In this document: positions 11,417 through 21,428 of the stretch, piece after piece
Numbering within the stretch: position 1 is the stretch's first letter
Layout of the letters: each line of letters begins with the position of its first letter
DNA from: Verrucomicrobiaceae bacterium E54
Lineage (GTDB): Bacteria > Verrucomicrobiota > Verrucomicrobiia > Verrucomicrobiales > Akkermansiaceae
Direction of reading: 5' to 3'
Length of the DNA: 64,000 bases
Assembly: GCA_022548915.1 (NCBI GenBank)
Contig: JAKZES010000014.1
Location: 1 to 64,000, forward strand
Notes under the pieces: generated by a model
What the model saw: the letters and a program-made list of their open reading frames with translations, nothing else
What the model was told of the DNA's origin: nothing
Databases searched by the model: none
Translations under genes and position numbers: made by a program

Positions 11417-13590
11417 GCTTGAGCAGGTTCGTTCCGCTGCGTGCGGGATGGTTGCTGGCACTGGCGTTGCTCGTCCTGCCGCCTGGTTTCGCGCAGGAGC
11501 GGGGTTCGGTGGTCGAGGATCGGGCGGCGAGGAAGTTGCTGCAGGCCGGCGATGTGCGGATGGAGCTGGGCGAGACGAAGAAGGCGGTCGAAGTCTGGGA
11601 ATCGGTGATCGACCGCTATCCGCGCAGCCCGATTCGCTTTCAGGCGCATCTGCGGGTCGCCGATTTCCTGCTCGAGGAGGAGCGGGCCCACGATCGGGCG
11701 CGCCAGCATTACGAGGCGGCAGCGGTCGAGGCAAACGGCGATGAGGATCTGCGGGTGCGGGCGCTGCTGATGAGTGGCGTGTGCCATTTCGAGTCGGCCC
11801 AGTATGGTCATTGCTTCAAGGTGATGCGTTCCCTGATCCAGGGCTTTCCCGGACGAACGGAAGTCAACGACGCCCATTACTACATCGGGCTGAGTCATTT
11901 CAAACAAGGCCACTACGGCCGCGCGATCGAGGCGCTCGACAAGGTGGGAACCGCGGTGGGCGCGGATGGCCCGACCGTTGCCAAGGTCGAAGCCGGCCGG
12001 CGCCTGCATGTGCGCATCGACGACCAGGACCTGGCGATCCTGCCGCGGGGTGAGGCGGTGATGGTGCGCTGCACGAGCAGCAGTGGTGACGAAGAAAGCG
12101 TGGCGTGTCATCCGGTCGGCCGGGAAGTGAAGGTCGCGCTTGGCAGCCTGGCGACCGCCTTGGCAAATCCGGAGAAGGGCAATGGAATTCTGGAGGTTCG
12201 GGGAGGCGATGAGGTGATGGTCGAGTACATCGATGCGCATGCGGCTGAGCGCGCCCAGGATGTGCCACGACGGCATCAGGTGACGGTGGTCGGAACGGGT
12301 CGGGCCCGGATCACCGATGGCGGCTACGAGCAGGACCTGCGGGCCGCCGTCCTGGGCAAGGCCGTGCATCTTGAGGTGACGGATGCCGATCTGGATACCG
12401 GTCCCGGGCCGCAGGCACTTGAAGCGAAGCTCGAAGTCTGGCGGAAGCGAACTGCCGACGAGATCGACGAGGAACTCGCGCGGCGGGTTGCGGCGGGTGA
12501 AGCGGCGGAGGGGCCGGAAGGGGAAGACTTGCGATCAAAGATCGATCCCGGGGTGGCGGTTCGATCGGAAGCGGTGAGCTTGACCGAGTCCGATGAGCCC
12601 GGGGTCTTCAGGGCGTCTGTCGCGATTGGAGGCGATCGCGGACTTGAGGCGGAGCCGGGTCAGTGGCTGCGGCTCGTCTATCAGGACGAGGAGCACTTCG
12701 GTGAGGGCTCGCTCGAATGCCGGGCCGAGGCGCGGGTGATCGAGGGCAATCTCGGAGACATGCGCGTCAGTCGGTCGGACATCAGCGACGAGGATCTGCG
12801 TTTGAAGACCCAGCTGCGCACGGCCGGGGCGCTGACGCGGGTGGGCGGGCAGTACGACGACTTCGGGCTGCACGAGCAGGCGATGGCGAAATACCGTGAG
12901 GCCTTGCAGGTCTGCGAGGAACTGCTGGGTGACGCCCGCAAGGAAGGCGGCAAGCTGCTCGAGGAAACCTACGTCGAGTTGTGGCGGATCTACTTCGCGA
13001 TGGACGAGCTCGATCTCGCCTTGAGCATGAGTCGTCTGCTCCAGAAGGAATTTCCCGAGAGCACCTATGTCGATGAGGCGATGCTCCAGCAGGCTCATGT
13101 CGAGCGCGAGCGGGAGGACTGGAACCGGGCGATCCAGCTTTACTCGGGGATCGTTTCCATGCGCGAGAGCAAGTTTCGGGGGGATGCCCAGTTCGCGATC
13201 GGCGAGTGCTACGAAGCGATGGCGCTCAAGGCATCTGGCGGGCGTGGCGACGGGTATTTCGAGAAGGCTTTCGTGGCCTACAAAAAGGTCTACGAGGAGT
13301 TTCCCGATTCCAGCAAGGTCGGTGAGGCCGTTTCCAAGATGGCATCCTTCTATTACCAGAAGCAGGACTACGAACGTGCGGTGGACGTCTTCGAGAACGT
13401 GCTCGCCGACTATCCGGACGCGGCCTTTCTCGACGTGATTCTCTTCAATCACGGCCGTTGCCTCTACAAGCTCGGCCGCAAGAGCGAGGCGCGGGGCCGC
13501 TTCGAGCAGATCATCCAGGATTTTCCCGAGAGCGATGTCGCCGCCGAGTCGGTGAAGATTGTCGAGGCCCTGAAGAAAGGAGGCTTTTGA
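11413..13590 (+). CDS. Secreted TPR / beta-domain / TPR protein
   Basis: 725 aa with signal peptide (cleavage near GFAQE, residue about 27). Three parts: N-terminal tetratricopeptide-like helices (about 30-190); a middle beta-rich section (about 192-460) with two copies of a module built around DxDL motifs (RIDDQDLAIL; EVTDADLDTG) and ending in GVFRASV-type strands; and C-terminal TPRs (about 465-725) with YbgF-like repeats (AVDVFENVLADYPDAAFLD). The same architecture recurs, much enlarged, in the next gene, so the two are paralogues and probably partners on the cell surface or in the periplasm. No enzymatic motif. The start overlaps the DUF1501 stop (ATGA). Confidence 0.8.
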   Translation: MSLSRFVPLRAGWLLALALLVLPPGFAQERGSVVEDRAARKLLQAGDVRMELGETKKAVEVWESVIDRYPRSPIRFQAHLRVADFLLEEERAHDRARQHYEAAAVEANGDEDLRVRALLMSGVCHFESAQYGHCFKVMRSLIQGFPGRTEVNDAHYYIGLSHFKQGHYGRAIEALDKVGTAVGADGPTVAKVEAGRRLHVRIDDQDLAILPRGEAVMVRCTSSSGDEESVACHPVGREVKVALGSLATALANPEKGNGILEVRGGDEVMVEYIDAHAAERAQDVPRRHQVTVVGTGRARITDGGYEQDLRAAVLGKAVHLEVTDADLDTGPGPQALEAKLEVWRKRTADEIDEELARRVAAGEAAEGPEGEDLRSKIDPGVAVRSEAVSLTESDEPGVFRASVAIGGDRGLEAEPGQWLRLVYQDEEHFGEGSLECRAEARVIEGNLGDMRVSRSDISDEDLRLKTQLRTAGALTRVGGQYDDFGLHEQAMAKYREALQVCEELLGDARKEGGKLLEETYVELWRIYFAMDELDLALSMSRLLQKEFPESTYVDEAMLQQAHVEREREDWNRAIQLYSGIVSMRESKFRGDAQFAIGECYEAMALKASGGRGDGYFEKAFVAYKKVYEEFPDSSKVGEAVSKMASFYYQKQDYERAVDVFENVLADYPDAAFLDVILFNHGRCLYKLGRKSEARGRFEQIIQDFPESDVAAESVKIVEALKKGGF

Positions 13591-16500
13591 TGAGGGGGGT
13601 TCTCGATCAATTGGTCCGCCCGGTGCCAAAGCCTGAAGGGCTTTCAGATACCAGCCCAGGGCAACGCCCTGGGTGTGAGGTTGGAGGAAATCCGCAGGCT
13701 GAAGGCCTGCCACATGCGGGGAGCGAACGGTCTCGCGGGTCTTCAGCCCGCCAATATGGGTCCACATCGATTCCCAGGGCGTTGCCCTGGGCTGTGTTCT
13801 TCGGGGACCTTCGGCCCCTGAGTTGTTTGATCGCGATCATCGTTCTTCACTCCGCCGTATCCGCCGCCGACGTGGATGATCTGGAGGCCAAACTCAGGGA
13901 TCATCTAACCGACAGCCCCGAGGCGGCGGAGCTGATGCTCGAATTGCTCAGCGAGCGCGAGGCGAACGAGGACGTGTTCGGGGTCATCAAGACGGCCGGT
14001 GATTTCGTCCGCGCTCAGGCAGGGCACCCGCGGCGTGCCGAGGTGATGGTGCGTCTGATGGAGGGTCATGCCGCCGGCGCGCGACATGCGGATGTGGTGG
14101 CCACGGGGAAGCGCTTCCTTGAGTTGTTTGCGGATGATCCGTCCGCACCGCGGGCGCATCGGGCGATGGCGGAAGCCTTCGAGGAACTGGGACGCCCTGC
14201 AGAGGCGGCGGGCCACTGGGCGGCACTGGGCTTGAAGGGCGATCCACTGATGGTGAAGCGTGCCCTGGATGGATTCGACCGCGCGGAGAATGCCCAGGCG
14301 GCGCGTGAAGGAGCGGAGTTCGCGGCCGCGGTTTTGGGCAACAAGCCATCGGAGCCATGGTCGATTTCCGCGGCCTTGAAGGGGATGGAGTTGGCCCATC
14401 GCGCCGAGCAGTGGGAAACGGGTGCGGAAATGGGTCGGTCGGTATCGGCCGCGAAGGGTGATCCGGCACTGAAGCGACAGCTCTGGTTCCGGCTTGGAGA
14501 GTTCGAATCGAGGCGGGGTCGCCATCAGGAAGCCGCCGCAGCGATGGAGGGGGCGCTGGATGCAGACGATCGGGAGCACTGGGCGGGCTTCCTTCGGGAG
14601 TTGGCCGCCGCCGGGGCCGATGCCTCGGTTCTGGCCGCCAAGGCCCGCGAAGTGGCGAAGATTTTGCCGGGCGATCCGGTTGCCCATGAAGCGGCCGTGC
14701 GGGCATTCGATGCCTATGTCGGGGGCGATCAGGCGGCAAAGGGGCTGGCTTTCGCCGAAGCGAAGATGGCAGGCGGCGATTACTCTCATGATCTTGTCCG
14801 TCGCTATGTCGAGGCCTGCGGTGACGATCATGGAAGGGCCGAGGGATTCCTGCGCGGGCAGGTGGGCAAACAGGCCGGAAGCGGTGCTGCGTTGAGGGAG
14901 GTATTGGCCGTCGATCTCTATCAGCACCGGATCAAGGACGCCGGCAAGTCCCGCGCGATGGCGCTTGAGTGGCTTTCCAAGTCGCCCAGCGCTCAGGGAG
15001 CCGATCGCATTGTGGCATGCCTGATCGATCAGGCAGCCGACGAGGGAGAGGTGAACGCTGATCTTGCGGCAATCATCGAGAGTGGTCGACGGGGTGCACA
15101 CCTCGAGGGCTATTGGCAGGCATTGTGGCGGTGGCGGAGCGAGGATCCCGCGCGCCGCAAGCTCATCGACAATGCCAGGAGGAACTTCGAGCGCGATCCG
15201 GTGGTGCGGCTTTGGTCGCGTGCGTGGAAGGGTCACCAGGAGGGGGCGCGGGCCTGCGACGAACTGCTCAAGCAGTCGCTTTCCTCCGAGCAGAAGAAGT
15301 GGGTGATGCGCCGCAAGGCCCACCTGCATCGTCATGAGCTGGGCGACAAGGTCCGCCAGCGTTCGCATGAGGCGTTTCGCGACTACTGCAAGGCCTACCC
15401 GAAGGATCGCAAGGCGGCGGAGGCGTGGCTCGAGGCGGCGGTTTATGGTGACGATGCCGCCAAGCTGGAAGCGGCCCGGCACATGCTTTCCTTCGCACCC
15501 TATGCGGCCCATCCGGATACCCGGGTGCGGGTGGTGGAGGTGGGGGATGCCGCTCATCGCAGGAAGGCCGCCGAGTGGGCCGGAAAGTGTGCGGAGCTTG
15601 CCGGGTCGCCGGGTTGGCACGCCGCCCGGATCGGACGGCTGCTGGCGGATGTGGAGCTGGAGGCGGATGCGCGTCGATGGTGGAGCCGGCAGTATGAACT
15701 GGGGCCCGACGAACACGGCGGGGTCGATTCACTGATTCACCTCACCGGCACCATGGAGGAGGACGAGGCCGTGGCGAAACTGGAGGAGGCCTTCCAGCGT
15801 TCGGACACGGTGCACGGACCGATCGCCATGGCTCTGGCGGACCGGGCCTTTCGGGCCGGGGATCTGTCCTCCTTCGCCAAGTGGACGAAGGCGACCCGCG
15901 AGCGTCAGGATGCGCGTCCGTTCCAGGATTGGCACGTCGGCGAATGGCCGGCTCGTGGCTGGATGGAGCACGCGGTGAAGTCCTCCGAGATGCCGGATGG
16001 GGACAAGGCGAAGGTCTATGCCGCCATTTCAAAACTCCGGATCGGGCGAATCAGCGCCGAGGCGGGTGCCCGGCTGGCATTGCTCGAGGAGCCTTCATGG
16101 GAACGCATCACGAATCTCCAGCAGGCGATCCGGGGTGCGGACCGGCACCATGAGTCGTGGACCCGGCTCTACGACCGGGCGCTGGAGGCGATCCGCCGCC
16201 GGGACATGACGCTCGCCGCGGCGATCCTCAACGGCATGCTCCATTCGGTGGGTGGTGTGGATGAGAAGGAGATGGAAAAGGCGCGTGCCCGTCTCCGGAC
16301 CGCCTACGCCAGCATGGGCAGCCTCGGATCGGACATTCCCGAGGACAGCCCGATCGCGCCGCTTCTGGAGGTGGTCCTCAATCTGCGGCTGGGAGAAAGC
16401 GACAAGGCGGAACAGGCCTACTTCCAGCGCCGTGCGCTGTTCGACAAGCATGTGGCGGAGCTGCCGATCGAGTTGCTGCTTTTCGCCGCCGAGACGCACA

Positions 16501-19500
16501 TCGAACTGGGTGACGAGAGCGATCACGAACGTGCCGAGGAAATGCTTCGCGGATGGCTGGTCCGCAATGGGGAGTCCGAACAGGTGGCGAGCCGCGACAA
16601 GGCCCGCATTCAGCTCCTGCTCGCGCGCAACTACCTTGCGTCCCAGCGCTACGATGTGGCGCGGGCCGAGTACAACACGCTGTTGCAGCTTTATCCGGAT
16701 GAGGCCGAAACCATCGACGCGAAGTTCGGCATCGGTGAAACCTATCTGGCGCAGGGGATCGAAGACCAGGCCCTGGAAATCTTCGAGGACCTCGCGGCCA
16801 GTGGCGATCCACGCGTGGCGATCCGTGCCGACTTCATGCGGGGGCTGGTGGCAATCCGCCTCGACGAGCCGGACGAGGCACGTCGCATTTTCCTGACGGT
16901 GCTGGAGAAGGTGCCGGAGATCGATCTGGCGGATTCCACGCTCTACCACCTCGCCGAAGTCTATGGCATCGAGCAGCGCTACCTCGCGCAGCTCGAGACC
17001 TTGAGAACGGTCGGGCGGCTGGGTCGCGAATCGCAGCGTTGGCTGACGCCGGGCAAGGCGCTGGCGGTGGTGGTGCAGGATCCGGATCTGGGCATCAGCC
17101 GTGGCGAGATGAAGCTGCCGGTGCGGGTGACCACCGATCCCGGCGGTGACGTCGAGGATTCCTTCCTCCTGAGCGGTGGCGCGGGTCGCGGCATCTTCCT
17201 CGCCGACATCCCGTCGGTGCTCGGGGTGGCCGAACCCAACGACGGCATTCTGCAGGTCACGGGCGGTGACCTGATCCGCGTGGACTACCCCGCTGAGTTC
17301 AAGGAGCAGTTCAAGAATCAGATTCTCGAAGGATCACGCATTCGCATTGCCACCGATGGCCGTCTGGAGGTGGCGAGTCGGACACTCGAAGAGGATGAGG
17401 AAGAGAGCTTCACCGACACGCTTCGCAAGGAGGAGGAAGAGACGCCGACGCTGGCGGATCAGCGCCCGGTGAACCAGGTCAAGCCGGGCAACCTGATCCA
17501 CGTGCGGGTGACCGACGGCGACCAGGACCGCACCGAGCAACCCGACGAGGTGGCGGTCAAGCTGGCGACGAGCAGTGGTGACGTGGTTCGCGTGCCGGTC
17601 CGCGAGCGCTCGGCGCACGGCGGGGTCTTCGTCGGGGCGATTCCGACCGGGGAACTGCCGGCGGGGGCGCGGGCCAGCGACACGGCGATCGACCACAGCC
17701 CGCTGATGGCGATCGACCAGCGGCGCGAGTCGAGCTGGCGCAGCACGCTGGATGGCGCGGCACCCAAGAGCCTGACCGTCGACATGAAGGAGCCGCGGGT
17801 GGTCGAAAGTGTCCGGCTGGAGTCGCCGCGGGAGGACTCCGAGATGCCGATCGAGCTGAGCTTGCACGCCAGCCACGACGGACGTTTCTGGTACAAGCTC
17901 GCCGAGCATCCGTCGATCGAAGCCGTGCCGCTGCCCCGGTCGGAAATGAAGGGAATGGTGCGGCGGGTGTTCGAGGCTCCGAAGGACAAGCTGCCCGAGA
18001 ACGTTTCGTGGGCGGATCTGGCCAAGGTGCTGGAGGCCTTCGAGCCGGTGGAGGAAGCGGTGGTCGAGGAACTTTCGTGGCAGCCGCCGGTGGAGGGAGA
18101 CAAGGTGCACCTGGTCGTGTGGTCCGGGCCCCTGGTCCAGCCGCGGGCGGGCGCGCTCCGTTTTTCGATCGAAGGCCAGCACACCGCCCTGATGTTCGAC
18201 GGTCGGCTCGAGTTGCCCGTCGGCCAGGGGGGGCGCAGCGTGGACGTCCACGCGGCGAAGGGCATTCATGAATTGGTGGTCGTTTCGATGGTTCCAGCGG
18301 GAGAGCAGGCGGCCCGGGCGAGCCGGGCGCGGGAAAACCGCCGCAGCGCGAACGTGCATCTGGCGCCCTTCGTCGCCGAAGACTTCGACCTGACAACGGT
18401 GGCCGGCCTGGAGCGGGTGACCGGTCCCATAGGTGGCCCGCTGGTCCGCGACGGCGCCGCATGGATCCTGAAGCAGGCACCGCTCGAGCTGCGGCACCTG
18501 CGGTGGGAGTTCACCCAGTTCAATGGAGCGGGTGTTTCGGTGAACCACATGACGGTCGCGGGCGGGGGGGCGACGCACATTCCGACCGAAGAAGACGTGC
18601 TCGAGCTCGCCGGAAACGAAACCCTGGAACTCGCTCCAGGCGATCAGGTCACGATTTCCTACCTCGACGAAATCGGGGCGGACGGGCTGAACCGGAACCG
18701 CCTGCTCGAGGGGAGCCTGACGGCGACCTACGGCGACGGTCGCGTGACTCCGATCACCTATTCGTTTAGCCGGGGTGGATCCGGAGAAGTGGGGCGCCAG
18801 CGCCACGAGTTGCTGCGGATCGAGCCCGGCGACCGGATCGTGGCCGAGGTCGTCGACTACGATCTGGATCGAAGCATCAAGCGCGACGAGGTGGAAGTGG
18901 AGGTCGAGGCGCCCGACGGCACGCGCACGGTGCTGACGGCGACGGAGACCGGCCCGACGACCGGCGTCTTCCTTGCCGAAGTCGAGACCTCGGCCGAGGC
19001 GGCCGAGGGAGCGATCCAGGTCGCGCCGGGGGAGCGGGTGTTCCTCCGCTACCGCGACGAGCAGAACAACTTCCCCGGGCACGCCTACGTCCGGGAGTCC
19101 TACGTGATCGTCAATGACGCCAGTGCCGGATCCATGCGGGTGATCGCTTCGGGTGCGCTGCCGGGGCAGTCACCGGCGATGACGCCGGAGCAGGTCGCGG
19201 GCGACGGTCCGGTCGAGGTCAGCCTCAGGCTTCCACTCACGATCGAAGTGATCGATCCGGACCGGGCACTCCACACCGGCAGCCGGATCGAGGTGGACGT
19301 CGAGAGCAGCCAGGGGACCCGTGCCCGGATCGAGTGTGCCCTTTCCACCGACCATTCCCCGGGTCTGGCCATTCAGGACGATTCGCTCAATCCGGCGCTG
19401 CAGGCCGGTCGCTTCGTCGGGCAGATCCCGCTGGCTCTCGGTGATGTGGAAAGCGTGGCCGTCGAGCCCGCGGATGAATCCGGTGGCGGGGAGGCGGCGA

Positions 19501-20813
19501 TCCTCAACGTCCAGGGCAACGACACGGTGACGGCCGGTTATGCGGACGAGCGTCGGCCGGACGCGGAAGTCGTGTCGATGACGAGCGAGGCGGTTTTCCG
19601 GACGCGGGGCAGTCTGGAGGTGCTGGACGAGGGCTACGAGGAGGCGGTCGAAGGAGTCTTCCTCGGCAAGCGGCTCTACCTTCAGGTCGAGGATCCGGAT
19701 CTCGACATCACGCCCGGCCGCGACATTGCGCTGGTGCGGGTGCGCTCGGAAAGCGGCGAGGAGGAAACGCTCGAGCTGAGCGAAACCCTCAGCCACAGCG
19801 GCGTGTTCAACGCCTCGTTCCCGCTGGTCGCCGCCTCGAAGCCGACACCCGGCAATCCCGAGGGCGGCGTGGAGTGCTTCTTCGGCGACACCCTGACCGT
19901 CGGCTACCTCGACAATGTCATGCAGCGACCCGACGGCACGCCGGTGGTCGAGCTGCAGGTCGCCGTGGCGATGGGTGTCGATGGATCGGCGCTGGCCTTC
20001 AGCAAGAACTTCCGCGACGAGGACCTGGCGATCCAGACGCAGTTCCATGTCGCCGAGTGCCACTTCGAGTTGTTCAAGAGCCATCGCGCGCTCGAGCAGG
20101 AAGAGGAGGCCATGGTTGAACTCGAGGCGGGTCGCAAGGTGCTGCAGGAGCTTCGCGAGGATTTTCCGGATCCAAAGTATGCGCCGCGTGTCTTCTACCT
20201 GCTCGGGCAGTTCGCCCAGGAGCTGGAGGACTGGGAAGAAGCGGTGAGCGCCTACCGGACCGTGGTGCGCAACCACCCGCAGCATTCGCTGGCGCCCGAG
20301 GCGCTCTACAAGATGGGGCAGTGCCACGAGGAGGCCGGTCAGCTCGACGAGGCGCTCGAGGACTACGCCACCCTCGCCGCCACCTATCCGAAGAGCCCGC
20401 TCATCGCCAACGTCATGCTGCGGATCAGCGAACACTTCTATCAGAAGGAGGACTTCCCGGTCGCGGCCAGCGTCGGCCGCAAGTTCCTCGAGCGATTCCC
20501 AACCCACGAGTGGGCGCCCAAGATGGCCTTCCGGGTCGGGCAGGCCCTTTACAAGAACGAGGAGTTCGGCAACGCCGCCGAGGCCTTCGACGAGTTCACC
20601 AAGCGCTTTCCCGACGAGGAGCTGACCTCCCAGGGCCTGTTCTGGTCCGGCGAAAGCTACCGCATGGCCGGCAACATCCCCGAAGCCTTCCGCCGCTACA
20701 ACCGTTGCCGCTGGGACTTCCCGGAAAGCGAGGCGGCGAAGTACTCACGCGGCCGCCTGGCATTGCCGGAGCTGCTTTCCGAGTTCGACCGGCAGGCGGA
20801 TCTGGGCGATTGA
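13590..20813 (+). CDS. Giant secreted TPR / repeated beta-domain protein (2407 aa)
   Basis: The ATG at 13590 overlaps the previous stop (TGATG) and has a strong Shine-Dalgarno sequence (aaaggagg, 13576-13583), so it is the likely start. Codons 13-76 are an inverted-repeat element, and the signal-peptide core (LSCLIAIIVLHSAVSAAD) begins only at about residue 76. Then come about 1040 residues of TPR-like helices, followed by at least four beta modules with the DPDLD pattern (VVQDPDLGI about 1150, RVTDGDQDR about 1300, VVDYDLDRS about 1750, VEDPDLDIT about 2030). Between them lie a discoidin/CBM32-like segment (about 1367-1445) and a PA14-like segment (about 1497-1573). The C-terminal TPRs (about 2140-2407) resemble those of the preceding paralogue. 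Probably a cell-surface scaffold or polysaccharide-binding protein; the function is unknown. Confidence 0.8.
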   Translation: MRGVLDQLVRPVPKPEGLSDTSPGQRPGCEVGGNPQAEGLPHAGSERSRGSSARQYGSTSIPRALPWAVFFGDLRPLSCLIAIIVLHSAVSAADVDDLEAKLRDHLTDSPEAAELMLELLSEREANEDVFGVIKTAGDFVRAQAGHPRRAEVMVRLMEGHAAGARHADVVATGKRFLELFADDPSAPRAHRAMAEAFEELGRPAEAAGHWAALGLKGDPLMVKRALDGFDRAENAQAAREGAEFAAAVLGNKPSEPWSISAALKGMELAHRAEQWETGAEMGRSVSAAKGDPALKRQLWFRLGEFESRRGRHQEAAAAMEGALDADDREHWAGFLRELAAAGADASVLAAKAREVAKILPGDPVAHEAAVRAFDAYVGGDQAAKGLAFAEAKMAGGDYSHDLVRRYVEACGDDHGRAEGFLRGQVGKQAGSGAALREVLAVDLYQHRIKDAGKSRAMALEWLSKSPSAQGADRIVACLIDQAADEGEVNADLAAIIESGRRGAHLEGYWQALWRWRSEDPARRKLIDNARRNFERDPVVRLWSRAWKGHQEGARACDELLKQSLSSEQKKWVMRRKAHLHRHELGDKVRQRSHEAFRDYCKAYPKDRKAAEAWLEAAVYGDDAAKLEAARHMLSFAPYAAHPDTRVRVVEVGDAAHRRKAAEWAGKCAELAGSPGWHAARIGRLLADVELEADARRWWSRQYELGPDEHGGVDSLIHLTGTMEEDEAVAKLEEAFQRSDTVHGPIAMALADRAFRAGDLSSFAKWTKATRERQDARPFQDWHVGEWPARGWMEHAVKSSEMPDGDKAKVYAAISKLRIGRISAEAGARLALLEEPSWERITNLQQAIRGADRHHESWTRLYDRALEAIRRRDMTLAAAILNGMLHSVGGVDEKEMEKARARLRTAYASMGSLGSDIPEDSPIAPLLEVVLNLRLGESDKAEQAYFQRRALFDKHVAELPIELLLFAAETHIELGDESDHERAEEMLRGWLVRNGESEQVASRDKARIQLLLARNYLASQRYDVARAEYNTLLQLYPDEAETIDAKFGIGETYLAQGIEDQALEIFEDLAASGDPRVAIRADFMRGLVAIRLDEPDEARRIFLTVLEKVPEIDLADSTLYHLAEVYGIEQRYLAQLETLRTVGRLGRESQRWLTPGKALAVVVQDPDLGISRGEMKLPVRVTTDPGGDVEDSFLLSGGAGRGIFLADIPSVLGVAEPNDGILQVTGGDLIRVDYPAEFKEQFKNQILEGSRIRIATDGRLEVASRTLEEDEEESFTDTLRKEEEETPTLADQRPVNQVKPGNLIHVRVTDGDQDRTEQPDEVAVKLATSSGDVVRVPVRERSAHGGVFVGAIPTGELPAGARASDTAIDHSPLMAIDQRRESSWRSTLDGAAPKSLTVDMKEPRVVESVRLESPREDSEMPIELSLHASHDGRFWYKLAEHPSIEAVPLPRSEMKGMVRRVFEAPKDKLPENVSWADLAKVLEAFEPVEEAVVEELSWQPPVEGDKVHLVVWSGPLVQPRAGALRFSIEGQHTALMFDGRLELPVGQGGRSVDVHAAKGIHELVVVSMVPAGEQAARASRARENRRSANVHLAPFVAEDFDLTTVAGLERVTGPIGGPLVRDGAAWILKQAPLELRHLRWEFTQFNGAGVSVNHMTVAGGGATHIPTEEDVLELAGNETLELAPGDQVTISYLDEIGADGLNRNRLLEGSLTATYGDGRVTPITYSFSRGGSGEVGRQRHELLRIEPGDRIVAEVVDYDLDRSIKRDEVEVEVEAPDGTRTVLTATETGPTTGVFLAEVETSAEAAEGAIQVAPGERVFLRYRDEQNNFPGHAYVRESYVIVNDASAGSMRVIASGALPGQSPAMTPEQVAGDGPVEVSLRLPLTIEVIDPDRALHTGSRIEVDVESSQGTRARIECALSTDHSPGLAIQDDSLNPALQAGRFVGQIPLALGDVESVAVEPADESGGGEAAILNVQGNDTVTAGYADERRPDAEVVSMTSEAVFRTRGSLEVLDEGYEEAVEGVFLGKRLYLQVEDPDLDITPGRDIALVRVRSESGEEETLELSETLSHSGVFNASFPLVAASKPTPGNPEGGVECFFGDTLTVGYLDNVMQRPDGTPVVELQVAVAMGVDGSALAFSKNFRDEDLAIQTQFHVAECHFELFKSHRALEQEEEAMVELEAGRKVLQELREDFPDPKYAPRVFYLLGQFAQELEDWEEAVSAYRTVVRNHPQHSLAPEALYKMGQCHEEAGQLDEALEDYATLAATYPKSPLIANVMLRISEHFYQKEDFPVAASVGRKFLERFPTHEWAPKMAFRVGQALYKNEEFGNAAEAFDEFTKRFPDEELTSQGLFWSGESYRMAGNIPEAFRRYNRCRWDFPESEAAKYSRGRLALPELLSEFDRQADLGD
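13626..13820. repeat. REPIN-like inverted-repeat element inside the coding start of the 2407-aa protein
   Basis: Contains two short palindromes that are exact reverse complements of each other: cccagggcaacgccctggg (13655-13673) and cccagggcgttgccctggg (13773-13791). They are flanked by further small hairpins: AAAGCC/GGCTTT at 13628-13644, CAGGC/GCCTG near 13695-13710, and GGGG/CCCC at 13803-13818. It is read in frame as about 65 residues rich in Gly, Pro, Ser and Arg. Confidence 0.85.
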
Positions 20814-21128
20814 GGTCGGAATCGGACGAGGGCCGCTCGGAAGCCGGTGGAGGCAGTCGAAGCAACGAGCAGCTTGAGTGGTTGTGCATCACGATTAGTG
20901 TGTGTGAGTAAAAAATCCGAATTGAATGCTTGCAAATTTCCCCATCGTGAGGAATTTTCAGCTCGCTTTGCCGAGAAGAAACCCGGGGAGCGGTAACTCC
21001 CCGGGTCTTTTCGTCCGCCTTTTCCAAGGAAATGTATGGTCGTTCGCCAGCATCGTAATCTTGGGTGACGCCGGATCAAGAACCAACCCGTCGAGCGGAG
21101 CGAGCGGGTCCAACCCCAATACGAACCA
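20814..21128. other. Intergenic region between the giant TPR gene and the restriction island
   Basis: No gene could be supported. The region is AT-richer around 20890-20960 than its flanks, carries one strong terminator hairpin (listed separately) and, at about 21088-21112, a weaker GC hairpin. It marks the boundary of the accessory island. A promoter for the DUF3892/hsdS/hsdM unit should lie here, but I cannot point to a convincing one. Confidence 0.5.
20981..21011 (+). terminator. Rho-independent terminator after the DUF1549-to-TPR chain
   Basis: A perfect 10-bp stem, ACCCGGGGAG (20981-20990) with CTCCCCGGGT (20997-21006), has a 6-nt loop and is followed by CTTTTC. It lies 170 bp after the TPR stop, with no gene between. 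Confidence 0.8.
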
Positions 21129-21416
21129 ATGGCCATTGAAGTCCAAATTCGCTGCATCAACAAAACCGACCGCCACAGTGCCCACGAGCGTATTTCCCAC
21201 GTTGGAGGCACCAACCCTGATGGAAATCGCTGGAAACTCACCCTCGACGACGCCATTGCCGGCATCGAAGCAGGCAAGTGGAGTTTCTACGTGATGGAGG
21301 CCGGCACCAAGGTCCGCGTCATCATCGCCATCAGTGCGAGCGGCCGGAAATACCTGAAAACCGAGAACGACGGCGAGCAGCCCAACAATCTGCTGAGTCT
21401 CCAGGAGTGTCCGTAG
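21129..21416 (+). CDS. DUF3892 family protein
   Basis: 95 aa, cytosolic. It matches the DUF3892 pattern from end to end: [14 protein letters not shown] near residue 20, a [15 protein letters not shown] segment, [20 protein letters not shown] near the C-terminus. DUF3892 proteins are small and of unknown biochemical role, often found in accessory regions. Only 12 bp separate it from the following half-size hsdS gene, so it is probably the first gene of the restriction-system transcript. Confidence 0.8.
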   Translation: MAIEVQIRCINKTDRHSAHERISHVGGTNPDGNRWKLTLDDAIAGIEAGKWSFYVMEAGTKVRVIIAISASGRKYLKTENDGEQPNNLLSLQECP

Positions 21417-21428
21417 TGGCGAGTCCCC

